A DNA stretch of 64,000 nt, taken from positions 1-64,000 of the forward strand of contig JAIEPV010000034.1 in assembly GCA_019748215.1 (NCBI GenBank). The letters run 5' to 3'. This document shows, piece by piece, positions 10,417-20,292 of this stretch (its first letter is position 1; the number at the start of each line of letters is the position of its first letter). A model generated the notes under the pieces. It saw only the letters and a program-made list of their open reading frames with translations, was not told where the DNA came from and did not search any database. The translations under genes and the position numbers were made by a program. The DNA comes from Hyphomicrobium sp. (lineage in GTDB: Bacteria; Pseudomonadota; Alphaproteobacteria; Rhizobiales; Hyphomicrobiaceae).

Positions 10417-10775
10417 TGTTCCAATCCCTCCAAAATGGTCTGCGTGACATCAATCATTCCCTTGAAGCTCTGCGCCTCGCCGTTCGAGATCTGCTCTGCC
10501 TCTTTCAAAAGCCAAAGACCGACAGAGATCAAACTCGCGCGGACCTCGGGGGGGAGGCCGTTCTCGGCTTTCATCAAATCCTCAATGAAGAAGCTCCATA
10601 GGCGATTGACGAAGAATATGGCGTCGATCGCTTCTCGCGTGTGCTTGCCCTTATGCTCTGCCAGGGCGAGAAGTTTAATCGAGTGAGCGAGTGCCATCTG
10701 TTCGTCGCTGCGCAGTGACTGGCTGCTATCAGAAATGACGTCATCATATTGGAATTTGTACATAGCGTCGCTCAC
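10413..10775 (-). CDS. flaF: Flagellar biosynthesis regulator FlaF
   Basis: FaF-type sequence AIDAIFFVNRLWSFFIEDLMKAENGLPPEVRASLISVGLW; next to flbT. Confidence 0.9.
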   Translation of the reverse strand: MSDAMYKFQYDDVISDSSQSLRSDEQMALAHSIKLLALAEHKGKHTREAIDAIFFVNRLWSFFIEDLMKAENGLPPEVRASLISVGLWLLKEAEQISNGEAQSFKGMIDVTQTILEGLEQ

Positions 10776-10808
10776 ACCCTCGTATTTTTCCGCAATGCGG
10801 CTGGTATT

Positions 10809-11861
10809 TTAGAGAAAATTAAGAAGGCTTAATTGCTGGATACGACTCGTCAACGCATAAGACGTTTCTATTTGCCGCAATAGAGCCGAAAGACGCGTTT
10901 GAACTTCGGTCGGATCGACATCCTCCAATTCACCTACGGCAAGTGTCAGGAAAGATTTCTGAAGTTCAATCTGATCGTTCGAAGCCGATATCCGTTGTTG
11001 CGTGACGCCAAGCTGCGACTGAAGCCGGCTCACGCCCTGCAGCGCTTCGCTAACCTGCAAAATAGCTTTGTCGAGAACGACGTTCTGCGTTGCCTCATTA
11101 AGATTTGAAAAGCCGGAGTCTGCCACCAGCGCCAATGCCGAAGTCAACTTGCGAAAGGCGTCGTCATTAGCGTTGGTCGAGGTTTCGATCAGCTCCGTGC
11201 GCGAAACCCTGTTGCGAATATTCTTGTCGGACGCCTCTGACCATGCGCCCGTCCAACTGGCCGGGGAAAATTGCGCTGCATATTCGTTATCGAGATAATT
11301 CTGCATGTCGGCGGCCGAAATCGACGAGGCGGCGGGGTCGGTTGGTAGAAAACCGAATTTCGACTGATAGGCCGCCGTGACAGCCTGACGGCTCGCGGGC
11401 GGAACGTCGGCAAAATAATTCTGAAGCGGTCGCGCGTCCGAATTCAAGCCGGAAAATATGTATTGACCATCGACCGATGTATTGAGCGTATCGATCAGTG
11501 AACCCAGCGTCGACCGCGCCTCTTGCACAATCGTTTCAGGGGATGATGAATTCGACCGGGCGCGAACGAGCGCTGCGTTGATCAACTGAGCTGAGTCAGA
11601 AATCGACTGAAGACCAGCCTGCGACACCTTGAGTCGTGTCGACGCAATACCATTGGAGTCGAGAATCGATTGATATTGCTGCGTCTCGTTGCGCAATTGC
11701 ACAACTCGACCGGTCTTGGCGCCGAGCGCCACGCCAATGTCAGCGTGCCGGCCGCTCGTCAGCTCTTTTTGAGCATCGACGACCTGATTTTGAATGCGGG
11801 TAATAGAGCGGCGCACTTCGTCAGAAAGTGACGGCGTGGATATGAAGGTCGGCCCGATCAT
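10809..11861 (-). CDS. flgL: Hook-filament junction protein FlgL
   Basis: Flagellin-like N/C termini, IQNQVVDAQKELTSGRHADIGVALGAKTGRVVQLRNE; follows flgK. Confidence 0.88.
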   Translation of the reverse strand: MIGPTFISTPSLSDEVRRSITRIQNQVVDAQKELTSGRHADIGVALGAKTGRVVQLRNETQQYQSILDSNGIASTRLKVSQAGLQSISDSAQLINAALVRARSNSSSPETIVQEARSTLGSLIDTLNTSVDGQYIFSGLNSDARPLQNYFADVPPASRQAVTAAYQSKFGFLPTDPAASSISAADMQNYLDNEYAAQFSPASWTGAWSEASDKNIRNRVSRTELIETSTNANDDAFRKLTSALALVADSGFSNLNEATQNVVLDKAILQVSEALQGVSRLQSQLGVTQQRISASNDQIELQKSFLTLAVGELEDVDPTEVQTRLSALLRQIETSYALTSRIQQLSLLNFL

Positions 11862-11866
11862 TTGAT

Positions 11867-13345
11867 CTACCTCACCGCATTAATGAGTGTTTCAAGCATC
11901 CCATCGATCGCCGTAACCAGCCGGGATGACGCCTGATAGGTGCGCTCCAACTCCAGCAATCTCGCCATTTCTTCATCTAGACTGACGCCGGTTTCTTTGG
12001 ACAATGCGGCAGTCGCGCGTTCGGCGACGGTTGTTCGATATTCCGCCTCTTCGCGGCTTGTCTGGCGCAGTGTCTGCAGCCAAGAAACGGATGACGACGC
12101 ATAATCAACCAAGCTTGCAGAGGTGCCGATCTCTGCACTGCCATTATACGATCGCACGGCGCTTATCTGATCGACTAGGCCCTGAATGCGCGTCTCGTAA
12201 GAGGCGGCGCCTGTGGAATTATAAAGGTAAGCTGGATTTCCAGGATTCGATATGCCGCCGTCACGCAGGCGCGAGACAAGACCGCCTCGTGCCGGATCAA
12301 CATTCCCGTTGATCGATAATATGCTGGCCAGGCCATTGACGATCGTGCCCGAAGTGGGCACGGTCGGCGCGCCTGGATATGTAAAAAGACCGGCTGCGGC
12401 AGGAAGTGTTGGCACCGACGACTGATCGGTCTCCGCAAACGCTTCGATCAAACCGCGAGCGATCTCGTCGAGTTGATCTTCAAAGCGCGGCGCCAATTCA
12501 TCACGCACAGCCACGAGCCCGGCTATTTTTCCCGTATCGACAGCCATTGCGTGCGGCGTCCCAGCAACCGGGACACCATCGACATAGACCGGAGAACCCA
12601 AAACTCCGCTGGCAATATTTCCCGATGGTTGAAATGTAACTTTGCGCGCGATCTTATCAAACATTGTGACGTTGCTATCGGTGTAGATCGCTAGGTCACC
12701 ATCACCTCTTTCGACTGTGCGAATTCCGATTTCGGTCGACAAGGTCTTTAACAGCCCATCGCGGGCATCGGCGACATCGGTGACGTCGCGACCAGCACGT
12801 GTGCCGGCGACAATTTCCTTATTCAAAACCTCGAATTGCGACAGAATGGAGTTCACGCGATCAACCGAGCTGGCGATATCGGCGTCGGCCTGCGAACGCA
12901 CCGTCGAGACGGTTGCGGCAGCGGCATTCAGCGCGTTCGAAACATCTTTCGCCGCGAGAACGGCAGAATATGCCAGCGATGCATTCGACGGGCTGGCGGA
13001 ATATTGCAGCAAAGCCGAAGATAATTTGCCGATCAGTGAGGCCGGCGAACGCTCAAGACTGGTATCGCCGATCGTTGCATTCAATTGGTCGATCGCATCA
13101 GACACGGCGGAATTTGACTGCGCGGCTGAATTCGACGTTAGAGCCTTGTGCAACAGCAGCGGATCATACGACCTATCGACGCGCGCCACACGAACGCCGG
13201 ATCCCGGCCCAGTGACGACCGACACCGATTTGCGCGTTGCGTCCGCATCGCCGACACGGCCGACATTGCGCGACACGACGGCAATTTGCTCGGCTGTCGC
13301 CGACAAACTAGATCGCGCAACATCCAGGCCGATCGTGAGCGCCAT
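11867..13345 (-). CDS. flgK: Hook-associated protein FlgK
   Basis: N-terminal SLSATAEQIAVVSRNVGR and C-terminal GVSLDEEMARLLELERTYQASSRLVTAIDGMLETLINA. Confidence 0.92.
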   Translation of the reverse strand: MALTIGLDVARSSLSATAEQIAVVSRNVGRVGDADATRKSVSVVTGPGSGVRVARVDRSYDPLLLHKALTSNSAAQSNSAVSDAIDQLNATIGDTSLERSPASLIGKLSSALLQYSASPSNASLAYSAVLAAKDVSNALNAAAATVSTVRSQADADIASSVDRVNSILSQFEVLNKEIVAGTRAGRDVTDVADARDGLLKTLSTEIGIRTVERGDGDLAIYTDSNVTMFDKIARKVTFQPSGNIASGVLGSPVYVDGVPVAGTPHAMAVDTGKIAGLVAVRDELAPRFEDQLDEIARGLIEAFAETDQSSVPTLPAAAGLFTYPGAPTVPTSGTIVNGLASILSINGNVDPARGGLVSRLRDGGISNPGNPAYLYNSTGAASYETRIQGLVDQISAVRSYNGSAEIGTSASLVDYASSSVSWLQTLRQTSREEAEYRTTVAERATAALSKETGVSLDEEMARLLELERTYQASSRLVTAIDGMLETLINAVR

Positions 13346-13376
13346 GAGGCATGCCCTTGGTGATAAACCGCTAGAA

Positions 13377-14633
13377 TTACCGGATCAGATTGACAAGAAC
13401 ATCAAGAAGCTCGGCGCCGGTCTGAAACACCTTTGAGTTCGCAGTATAGCTCCTCTGAGCCTCGACCATCGTTGTCAGCTCCGTTGCAAGATCGACCGTC
13501 GGCCGCTCAAGAGCCCCGGATACAATACTACCGAGTGAGGCGGTGCCGGCGACACCGATCTGCAAATCACCAGATTCACTGCTTGGAGAAAAAACGTTGC
13601 CGCTCAGCAGTGTCAAATTGTTCGGGCTAGCGACGTTGGCGAGCGGAATTTTATAAGCATCGACGCGGATGCCGTTCGCGTAGACGGCAGAGACGATGCC
13701 TTCCTTCGAAATCTCAAGTCTCTCGACTGTGGCGGGGCCATTGCCGTTCACCTCGGCGGCCTGCACAATATAGTCAGCCGCCAACTGCGTCGATCTCTCG
13801 AAATCGATGGTCATCGCCGAACCATTTGGAATATTGACCGACAGACTTGGAGGCGCCGTCGTGAGCTGACCCGTTGCCCCATCGAACGACAGCGACAACG
13901 TGCTCATTGGACCCGAAGAATAAGGAAATCCGCCAGCGGAAGACGCACCGGCATTGTTGTAGACCGAGACTTCCCAAGAATTTGCCGCCGTCTTGGCTGT
14001 GTAGACGTCGACAACGACTTCATTTCCAAGATTGTCATATCCCACCATTGACGTCTTACCGACGTATTCGGCAGACGCGGAATTCGTAGACGGCAATTGA
14101 ACCGCCGGCGTTGCCGTCGCATTTGACGGCAAGTTAACTTGAAGTTTTGCCTGCGTTGAAGGAGCCGATTTTAAGCCGAGGTTTGCAGTACCGACGACCT
14201 CAAGGCCGGCCGCACTATTGACGATCGACGTAAGGTTCCCAGACAAGAGATTATAGCCAAGAAGCTTGAAGCCACCCGCATTGACCAATTCACCATCAGC
14301 ATTTGGAACGAAACCGCCAGCGCGCGTCAGATAGGGCGTCTCAGAATTACCACGCACCAGAAGGAAGCCATTGCCTTTGATCCCCAGATCTGTCGCCGAC
14401 CGCGTATAGCCCAGCTCGCCCTGCTCTTCTATGTTGCGCCGGACGTGAGTTTCCACAGATCCCGGCTGGTACTGCACGGTGCGCGCTTCAGGAACCAACG
14501 TCGAGAACTCCGTCGTCGCCCGTCGATAGCCTGTCGTATTGATGTTGGAGATGTTGTCGGCCACCGTCCCCATACGATCAGCCTGTGCAGACATACCCGA
14601 CACGCTCGTCGTCATAATTCCGTACAGACCCAT
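13377..14633 (-). CDS. flgE: Flagellar hook protein FlgE
   Basis: MGLYGIMTTSVSGMSAQADRMGTVADNISNINTTGYRRATTEFSTLV; start at 14633 preferred over 14648 because of GAGGAAG upstream. Confidence 0.93.
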   Translation of the reverse strand: MGLYGIMTTSVSGMSAQADRMGTVADNISNINTTGYRRATTEFSTLVPEARTVQYQPGSVETHVRRNIEEQGELGYTRSATDLGIKGNGFLLVRGNSETPYLTRAGGFVPNADGELVNAGGFKLLGYNLLSGNLTSIVNSAAGLEVVGTANLGLKSAPSTQAKLQVNLPSNATATPAVQLPSTNSASAEYVGKTSMVGYDNLGNEVVVDVYTAKTAANSWEVSVYNNAGASSAGGFPYSSGPMSTLSLSFDGATGQLTTAPPSLSVNIPNGSAMTIDFERSTQLAADYIVQAAEVNGNGPATVERLEISKEGIVSAVYANGIRVDAYKIPLANVASPNNLTLLSGNVFSPSSESGDLQIGVAGTASLGSIVSGALERPTVDLATELTTMVEAQRSYTANSKVFQTGAELLDVLVNLIR

Positions 14634-15402
14634 TGCCGGCTTCCTCAATCAAATTAGCTTCCTCAAGAAGGAAACCATCACGGCCTTGCGTGAAGCTGGT
14701 TTTCGACCCAGAATCGGACACGCGGGGAGCGGCCTGGTCGACAATCCGGTAGCCAAGGTACCGCTGCGATTCGATCGGGTCGTAGCCTAGGCGAAGACGC
14801 AACCGCTTTCTCAGCCTGCTGATATGGCTTTCAATGACGTTTTCGTGGATGTCGTCGTTAAAAATTCCATAAACGCGATTGAATATCTGGGTTTTTGTCA
14901 CGCGAACGCAGCGGCCTGACACAAGATATTCAAGAATTCTGCGCTCACGACGGGGCAACGACAGAACTTCACCGGCAACAACGGGGTCACGACCATCAAA
15001 AAATACTCGAATACCATTCACCTCAACAGATTCATCGACGTGACGTTGGCGTCGCGCTATGGCGCTCATTCGGGCGAGTATTTCGCGAACATGAAATGGC
15101 TTGGCAACAACATCGTCGACGCCAGCGGAAAACAGCTCCAGCATTTCTGGCAATGCGCGGCCGTCGATGATGCCGATTAGCGGCGCCTTAGAGCGGGCAC
15201 GGATGCGGGTGGGCAGCACCCGTCGGTTCTCGCCACTCCCCACCAAGAAGCCTTCGATAGCCGCCACGTCGGTATCGCATGCGCCGTCGAGCCAATCCGG
15301 CAATTCCGCCATCGTCATGCCGGCCGCGGCGACTCCCTCGCGATCGAAACACCTGACATAGGCGTCCGATACCGTTTGCCGCTCATCAAGAATCAAAAAC
15401 AT
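14578..15402 (-). CDS. ftcR: FtcR/Rem-type flagellar transcriptional regulator (degenerate receiver plus winged-helix DNA-binding domain)
   Basis: MFLILDERQTVSDAYVRCFDREG... and OmpR-type C-terminus LPRRERRILEYLVSGRCVRVTKTQIFNRVYGIFNDDIHENVIESHISRLRKRLR; directly upstream of flgE as in Rhizobiales. Confidence 0.85.
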   Translation of the reverse strand: MFLILDERQTVSDAYVRCFDREGVAAAGMTMAELPDWLDGACDTDVAAIEGFLVGSGENRRVLPTRIRARSKAPLIGIIDGRALPEMLELFSAGVDDVVAKPFHVREILARMSAIARRQRHVDESVEVNGIRVFFDGRDPVVAGEVLSLPRRERRILEYLVSGRCVRVTKTQIFNRVYGIFNDDIHENVIESHISRLRKRLRLRLGYDPIESQRYLGYRIVDQAAPRVSDSGSKTSFTQGRDGFLLEEANLIEEAGNGSVRNYDDERVGYVCTG

Positions 15403-15714
15403 GGCTGCCCCCGCAGAATCAATCTGCCAATAGGCGTACATTGATTCACATCGGATATTAACGCCTTTTTTACGAAAATAATGAGTGTGACCAATATCTT
15501 ACATGGTTACTTCTGTATTCTTTACATGACTTTGGGTGGCTACGGATTGGCAGTGCGCACCTCGAGTCAAGCGTCATCTCGCGCCTGTTGTGACGTTGCC
15601 TAAAATTCTTGGAGCAGAAGTGAGGAATGGTTCTCCAAGCGAATATTTTTTCGATTGGCTTCAATCGCCTTAAGTGATTTGAAGTGCGTATGGACCATAT
15701 TCCACTGATCAGCG

Positions 15715-16203
15715 GTGTTGATCAACGTAGCTCGTCGCAATTGTTGCGATGGTTATTTTTCGATGCCCCGTCAATCAAGCATCAATTGTGTTGCTATGGC
15801 TCGCCCGCGGCGCTCAGGAACGAAAATTCTAGATGACGTTGTTGATCTCGTCCCGGACGCTCTCAGCGATGTTGAGAGGCGCAAGGTCCAGCGCATTCGA
15901 TCGTGCCACATGGTTGCAGTTAAGACGACCGATGAACGGCGGCTTACGATCGTCGCCGATCTTTCGACGGATGGCGCAAAATTGAATTGGTTCGGCTCGA
16001 AATGGCCAAAAGTCAACGATCGGTTGACGGTTTGCCTGTTTGGCGCGAGTGAAGTTGAAGCCATTGTTCGCCGCATTGATCGATCGAATATCGCCGTACA
16101 GTTTGTTTATCGATTGCACGATCTGGAAGATGTCACCGCTCCCGATCATCTGGGCAGGCATTACTTTTCAACAGCACTGCGCCTTCAGGAGTTCATCCGC
16201 TGA
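15715..16203 (+). CDS. PilZ-like domain protein
   Basis: ERRKVQRIRSCHMVAVKTTDERRLTIVADLSTDGAKLNWFG pattern; true start may be 15763 or 15796. Confidence 0.55.
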   Translation: MLINVARRNCCDGYFSMPRQSSINCVAMARPRRSGTKILDDVVDLVPDALSDVERRKVQRIRSCHMVAVKTTDERRLTIVADLSTDGAKLNWFGSKWPKVNDRLTVCLFGASEVEAIVRRIDRSNIAVQFVYRLHDLEDVTAPDHLGRHYFSTALRLQEFIR

Positions 16204-16287
16204 TTTAGGGCGACCGATTGATGCGTCTTTCAGGCTGCAGCAAGTTTAATGTGTTGAAATAAGTCGGCCAGAATAGCGCATCTCCAA

Positions 16288-16824
16288 TTGTATGACCATA
16301 TGATCGATTTTTTTCGAAAAAGTCTGAAGCCCGTTTTTGAAGCACTCTACGATTCGCTTGATGAGCAGGCCGCGAACGATCATGCAAGCGCGCGCCGCAA
16401 TCACTACCGCCCGGCACTCGGATTAGGCCTCGAAATTGCTCTGCCTATAGCAAACACTGCCGCCGCGTCGGCAAATGCGTTGTATCAGGCCGATGAGGGC
16501 GACGATCCGGCTGCGGCGCACAAAGTCGATCCGCTCAATCCAGCGTTGATCGCAGCGGCAATTGGAATTAGTTCGGGATTATCTCTGGACGAGGTCAGTG
16601 CGCTGCGCCGCATATTCTCGGCCCAAAACCATCCTGACAAAATGCCCGCGCATATGCGCGAGATTGCCAATCAGCGCATGATAATCGCCAATCGGTTGTT
16701 CGACGACTATAGAAAATTAAAAAAAAAGAAATTCGTCCTGCAGACGATTTCTGCCGTTTCGATAAAATTGAATAGATCTCGTTCAGCAGCGTTAGAGTTT
16801 TCTAAGGTAGCTTCATGGGACTAA
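16288..16824 (+). CDS. Hypothetical protein with C-terminal J-domain-like HPD motif
   Basis: LRRIFSAQNHPDKMPAHMREIANQRMIIANRLFDDYRK. Confidence 0.55.
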   Translation: MYDHMIDFFRKSLKPVFEALYDSLDEQAANDHASARRNHYRPALGLGLEIALPIANTAAASANALYQADEGDDPAAAHKVDPLNPALIAAAIGISSGLSLDEVSALRRIFSAQNHPDKMPAHMREIANQRMIIANRLFDDYRKLKKKKFVLQTISAVSIKLNRSRSAALEFSKVASWD

Positions 16825-16858
16825 GCGATAACGCCCCCATAAGTCCCAGGATACTTCG

Positions 16859-17083
16859 ATGACTGCAGATCTGACGTTTGATGATCTCTCGGCTCGCGCT
16901 GCCACTATAAATTCGTGGCTTAGCGCGCAGAAAACCTCTGAGATTTCGCAGCAACGGCATCTGGACCGTTCAACACCCGAATGCGCGTATTGGCATCTTG
17001 GCTATCAGCAAGCTTTGACCGATGCGATCGCATTGCTTAAGCACGCCTCGCCTGCAGCTGGCAGTGCGGGCAAGACCAATTAG
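16859..17083 (+). CDS. Small hypothetical protein
   Basis: 74 aa ORF with GATGACTG start context; 3' end overlaps the convergent 17037-17405 gene. Confidence 0.4.
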   Translation: MTADLTFDDLSARAATINSWLSAQKTSEISQQRHLDRSTPECAYWHLGYQQALTDAIALLKHASPAAGSAGKTN

Positions 17084-17405
17084 ACATTTTCGGGCGCTCG
17101 GGATGGAGGAAATTCCCAACAGGCAAGAAACGATGGAATAATTCGCATTCTTTTTCGAACGCCGCTTGATCCGTAGCGTAGTGACGGAATTTAAACTGTC
17201 GCGCTGTGCCGATATGCTGTTTCAGCTTTGATTTCAGGTCTGCCATGGCGCTGCCGACATAGGTGACCAGGAAGCGCCCCCGATTGTCTGTGTAGCCAAG
17301 CGCGTAAGCGCCGGGTCTTTGATTGACAACCTCGTCGTTAATGACATCGAAGACGAGTGTGTGGGGTCCAAGCAATCCGGTGGTGGACGTGTCTGATTTG
17401 ATCAT
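17037..17405 (-). CDS. GIY-YIG-like domain protein with C-terminal CxxC
   Basis: GAYALGYTDNRGRFLVTYVGSAMADLKSKLKQHIG ... FEKECELFHRF ... HPERPKMSNWSCPHC. Confidence 0.65.
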   Translation of the reverse strand: MIKSDTSTTGLLGPHTLVFDVINDEVVNQRPGAYALGYTDNRGRFLVTYVGSAMADLKSKLKQHIGTARQFKFRHYATDQAAFEKECELFHRFLPVGNFLHPERPKMSNWSCPHCQLQARRA

Positions 17406-17419
17406 GGCTCAACTCCACG

Positions 17420-18991
17420 TCAGATATAGAGATTGCTGGTGCGTGACGGCGCGGTCGTATCGAGCGCCGTCATGGTCGCGTGACTTTCATCATCAGAGAT
17501 CGTTGCGTTGGACGACTTGCCGCGTGCCGGCGCACCCGACTGATCCGATGAGCTATTGAAACGACCAGATAACGACGACTGATTTTGCGACGGCTGATTC
17601 ATCGAGTCCTGGTTGGTCGACGGATCGAGGGTAGCGGTGGTGACCGTCATTTTCGCTTGATCGTATCCAGCATCTGTCAGCCTCTGGGTCAGCGGCTCCT
17701 GATCGACCAAAAGCATCCGCGCTGTTTCGGGCTTGTCAGCAATGACGTCAAGGCTCAGGCTATTGCCACTCAGCACAAGCTGCACGCGCAATGTTCCGAG
17801 ATTTTGCGGCTCCATCGTTAGATTTAGAACTTTCAGTATCGGTGCGTGAGGCGTGAGTGTTGCAGGCAATGACTCGCGTAATCCCGTCGCCTTGTCGGCA
17901 ACGATCTCTTGCAATGCGGTCATGACGCTCTGTCCGAGCTGCTGTCCCGGAGTGCCCGGCAATGGTTCCGGCACGTCTATGATCTTGGTCACTGCAGCGG
18001 CGACGTCGCGTCCCGCTGCGAGAAGCGGGCTTGTTGGTGTCCCTCTGCCGATTGCGTCGGCAGCGTCGCGATGCTCTCCTGCTCCACCTTGGTTCGAGCC
18101 GGCGCTGGACCTGTCACCACCGCGCGCCGGATTGTCAGTGCCATCGGCCGCCGTCACACCCGTCAGTGCGTTGGCCGCCAACTTACTGATCGGCCCGGGC
18201 TTGTCATCCACCGGACTCTCAACTGCTCCGGACGCCCGGCGCGCAGTGCTATTATCACCGCCAAAATATGACGCGCCTGCGAGAGCCGATTGCAATTGCT
18301 GCAAGGGCATCCGGTGCGTAGCGCTCGCTGTAACGACTATTTCGGTCGTGGCGATCTCTGCATGATCACCTGTCGTCGGTGGCGTGAACAAAATCGCTTT
18401 GGGCGTTGCCGCTTCAGATCCGTCGGTCATCTCCGACAACTGCAGTGCGAACAGTTGACGGACGTCTAACGATTGCTGGGCAACTGGTATCTCAAAGTCG
18501 GGCAGCAATCCCTCCAGTTCCGGACTTAGTGCCGATTGTGCTTGGAGCAGATCAGATGACGTGCCGCCAGAGTTTGCCGCATTGACGGCAAACAGCATTT
18601 TGGAATCGGCCAAAATCATACCGATCATAGCGGCCGGTATGTTGGCGTCTAAGCGCGTGCTTGCTCCTGATGCTGTCGACTGTCGTTCAGCCGAAACGGT
18701 GAGGAAATCTTCGAACAACCGTTCTGTGTCGTTGGTCGCCGCTTTCGAACGAGGCGTTGGTGCGGCGGAATTTACGGCGTCGGTCTCAGCGACAACGCCT
18801 CTGTCGTCGGCAATTCTGGAGTTCGCAGAAAATTTGTCAGCGCTCCGCGGATCGATATCCGACGAGCCATTTTTCAGCGATTTTACAGCGTCGTTGGATG
18901 CTGAGAGGCTAGCTTGCCCGGCCGCTCGGGGCGCCAAACGCGCCGTCACACTTTTGGATCCCGCATCAATCGGGAGATTTGGGATCGTCAT
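17420..18991 (-). CDS. fliK: Flagellar hook-length control protein FliK (MotD)
   Basis: C-terminal LNLTMEPQNLGTLRVQLVLSGNSLSLDVIADKPETARMLLVDQEPLTQRLTDAGY (Flg_hook domain); follows motC. Confidence 0.88.
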   Translation of the reverse strand: MTIPNLPIDAGSKSVTARLAPRAAGQASLSASNDAVKSLKNGSSDIDPRSADKFSANSRIADDRGVVAETDAVNSAAPTPRSKAATNDTERLFEDFLTVSAERQSTASGASTRLDANIPAAMIGMILADSKMLFAVNAANSGGTSSDLLQAQSALSPELEGLLPDFEIPVAQQSLDVRQLFALQLSEMTDGSEAATPKAILFTPPTTGDHAEIATTEIVVTASATHRMPLQQLQSALAGASYFGGDNSTARRASGAVESPVDDKPGPISKLAANALTGVTAADGTDNPARGGDRSSAGSNQGGAGEHRDAADAIGRGTPTSPLLAAGRDVAAAVTKIIDVPEPLPGTPGQQLGQSVMTALQEIVADKATGLRESLPATLTPHAPILKVLNLTMEPQNLGTLRVQLVLSGNSLSLDVIADKPETARMLLVDQEPLTQRLTDAGYDQAKMTVTTATLDPSTNQDSMNQPSQNQSSLSGRFNSSSDQSGAPARGKSSNATISDDESHATMTALDTTAPSRTSNLYI

Positions 18992-20292
18992 TCTTGTTTT
19001 CCTGTCATTAAGCGATCGGCATCCGATACCGCTTTAGTCACGCGCGCGACCGTATCGGCCAAATCGCCATGCAATTTTAATGACCTATCATTGGTCGCTT
19101 CCAGTTCGGCTATCTGTGCTTCTGTTTCCGATTTTTCAGATTCTAACTTTTTGCCATCAACGAATGCGGCTACGGCTTTCGCGGCGTTCAAGATGTCGAG
19201 GTCGGCGGGCTCAAACGCCACATCTGAGATCTGCCGAAGCTCTTTCAGCGCTGCGGCTGCGGCTTGCGTCGGAGCATTGGCGGCGGCACTATAAAGTCTT
19301 GCTTGTTGCGCCAGAATGCTTGTGTCGCCGGATAGCGTTTGGATCTCGCGCGCCGCCACTGCCGCAACGGACATATTGCCCTTCGTGAGCGCGCCCCTGG
19401 CCAGTGCAACAAACAGCACCTGACGGCTCGAGACATCAGTATGGTGCAGCGTGTCAGCAAACTCAGACAGTTGAGCGGCTATACCAGCTGACCTATCGTT
19501 GGCGATCGCTGTCGCAAGTTTTTCGATTGCAGACTTGGCATAAATGGAGCGGGGAAAATATCGCAAATAGCGCGAGGCAATCTGCAATCCGCGCGACGCG
19601 TCGCCTTTGGAGAACAGAATGGATATTTGCCAACGCGACGCGGCTTCATCAACCGCCGTCCGGGGCGATTGCAATCGCGCCTCATCGAGATAAAGCAATG
19701 CCTGCGTTTGGTCCGATCGCATATGGAGCGAGGCATTCGCGAGCGCGAACTGACCCGCGAGAAACGGCGGCAATTTTTCCTGTTGGACATTGGCGAATGC
19801 AAGCAATGCTTCCTCGCTCTGGCGCTTGCCATAAGCTTTGAGGCCATTCATCAACGCGCTCGATTCGATAACCTCAGCTGCTTTCGAGAGCTGGTCGTCG
19901 ATGACGACCGCATTGCCACCGGATAAAACGTAGCCAACAAGAATGGCGATATTATAAGGGGCGGCTAGGTCACTGGCGGGCATGGACCTGATATCGCGCG
20001 CTAACTCAGTCAGAATGCGCTTTTGATCCGCCAGTGAATTTCTGTCACCTTCAATCGCCCTATCCTGCGCACGATAAAGCTGCCGCAGTTTGTCTAGCGT
20101 ACCAACGGCGTTTTTCGGCGCCGATTTTTGTTCAGCGACGGCGCCGTCTGATTTTTGTGTTTCGATCTGCCCCAACCGCTTGGCGAGTGGCGCGACCCAT
20201 TCGGGCTTTAGCTGCCACAGGCCGTACCCGCCACCCGCTGCCGAGGCGCTCGAAAGCAGAAAAATTGCGGACCATTTGGCAATTCGCGTCAC
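18988..20292 (-). CDS. motC: Periplasmic motility protein MotC
   Basis: Long secreted helical protein encoded between motB and fliK as in rhizobial motBCD; YNIAILVGYVLSGGNAVVIDDQL. Confidence 0.82.
   Translation of the reverse strand: MTRIAKWSAIFLLSSASAAGGGYGLWQLKPEWVAPLAKRLGQIETQKSDGAVAEQKSAPKNAVGTLDKLRQLYRAQDRAIEGDRNSLADQKRILTELARDIRSMPASDLAAPYNIAILVGYVLSGGNAVVIDDQLSKAAEVIESSALMNGLKAYGKRQSEEALLAFANVQQEKLPPFLAGQFALANASLHMRSDQTQALLYLDEARLQSPRTAVDEAASRWQISILFSKGDASRGLQIASRYLRYFPRSIYAKSAIEKLATAIANDRSAGIAAQLSEFADTLHHTDVSSRQVLFVALARGALTKGNMSVAAVAAREIQTLSGDTSILAQQARLYSAAANAPTQAAAAALKELRQISDVAFEPADLDILNAAKAVAAFVDGKKLESEKSETEAQIAELEATNDRSLKLHGDLADTVARVTKAVSDADRLMTGKQE

Noticed and set aside
12717-13436. 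Plus-strand 239 aa ORF
   Set aside because: Antisense to flgK; no recognisable protein features.
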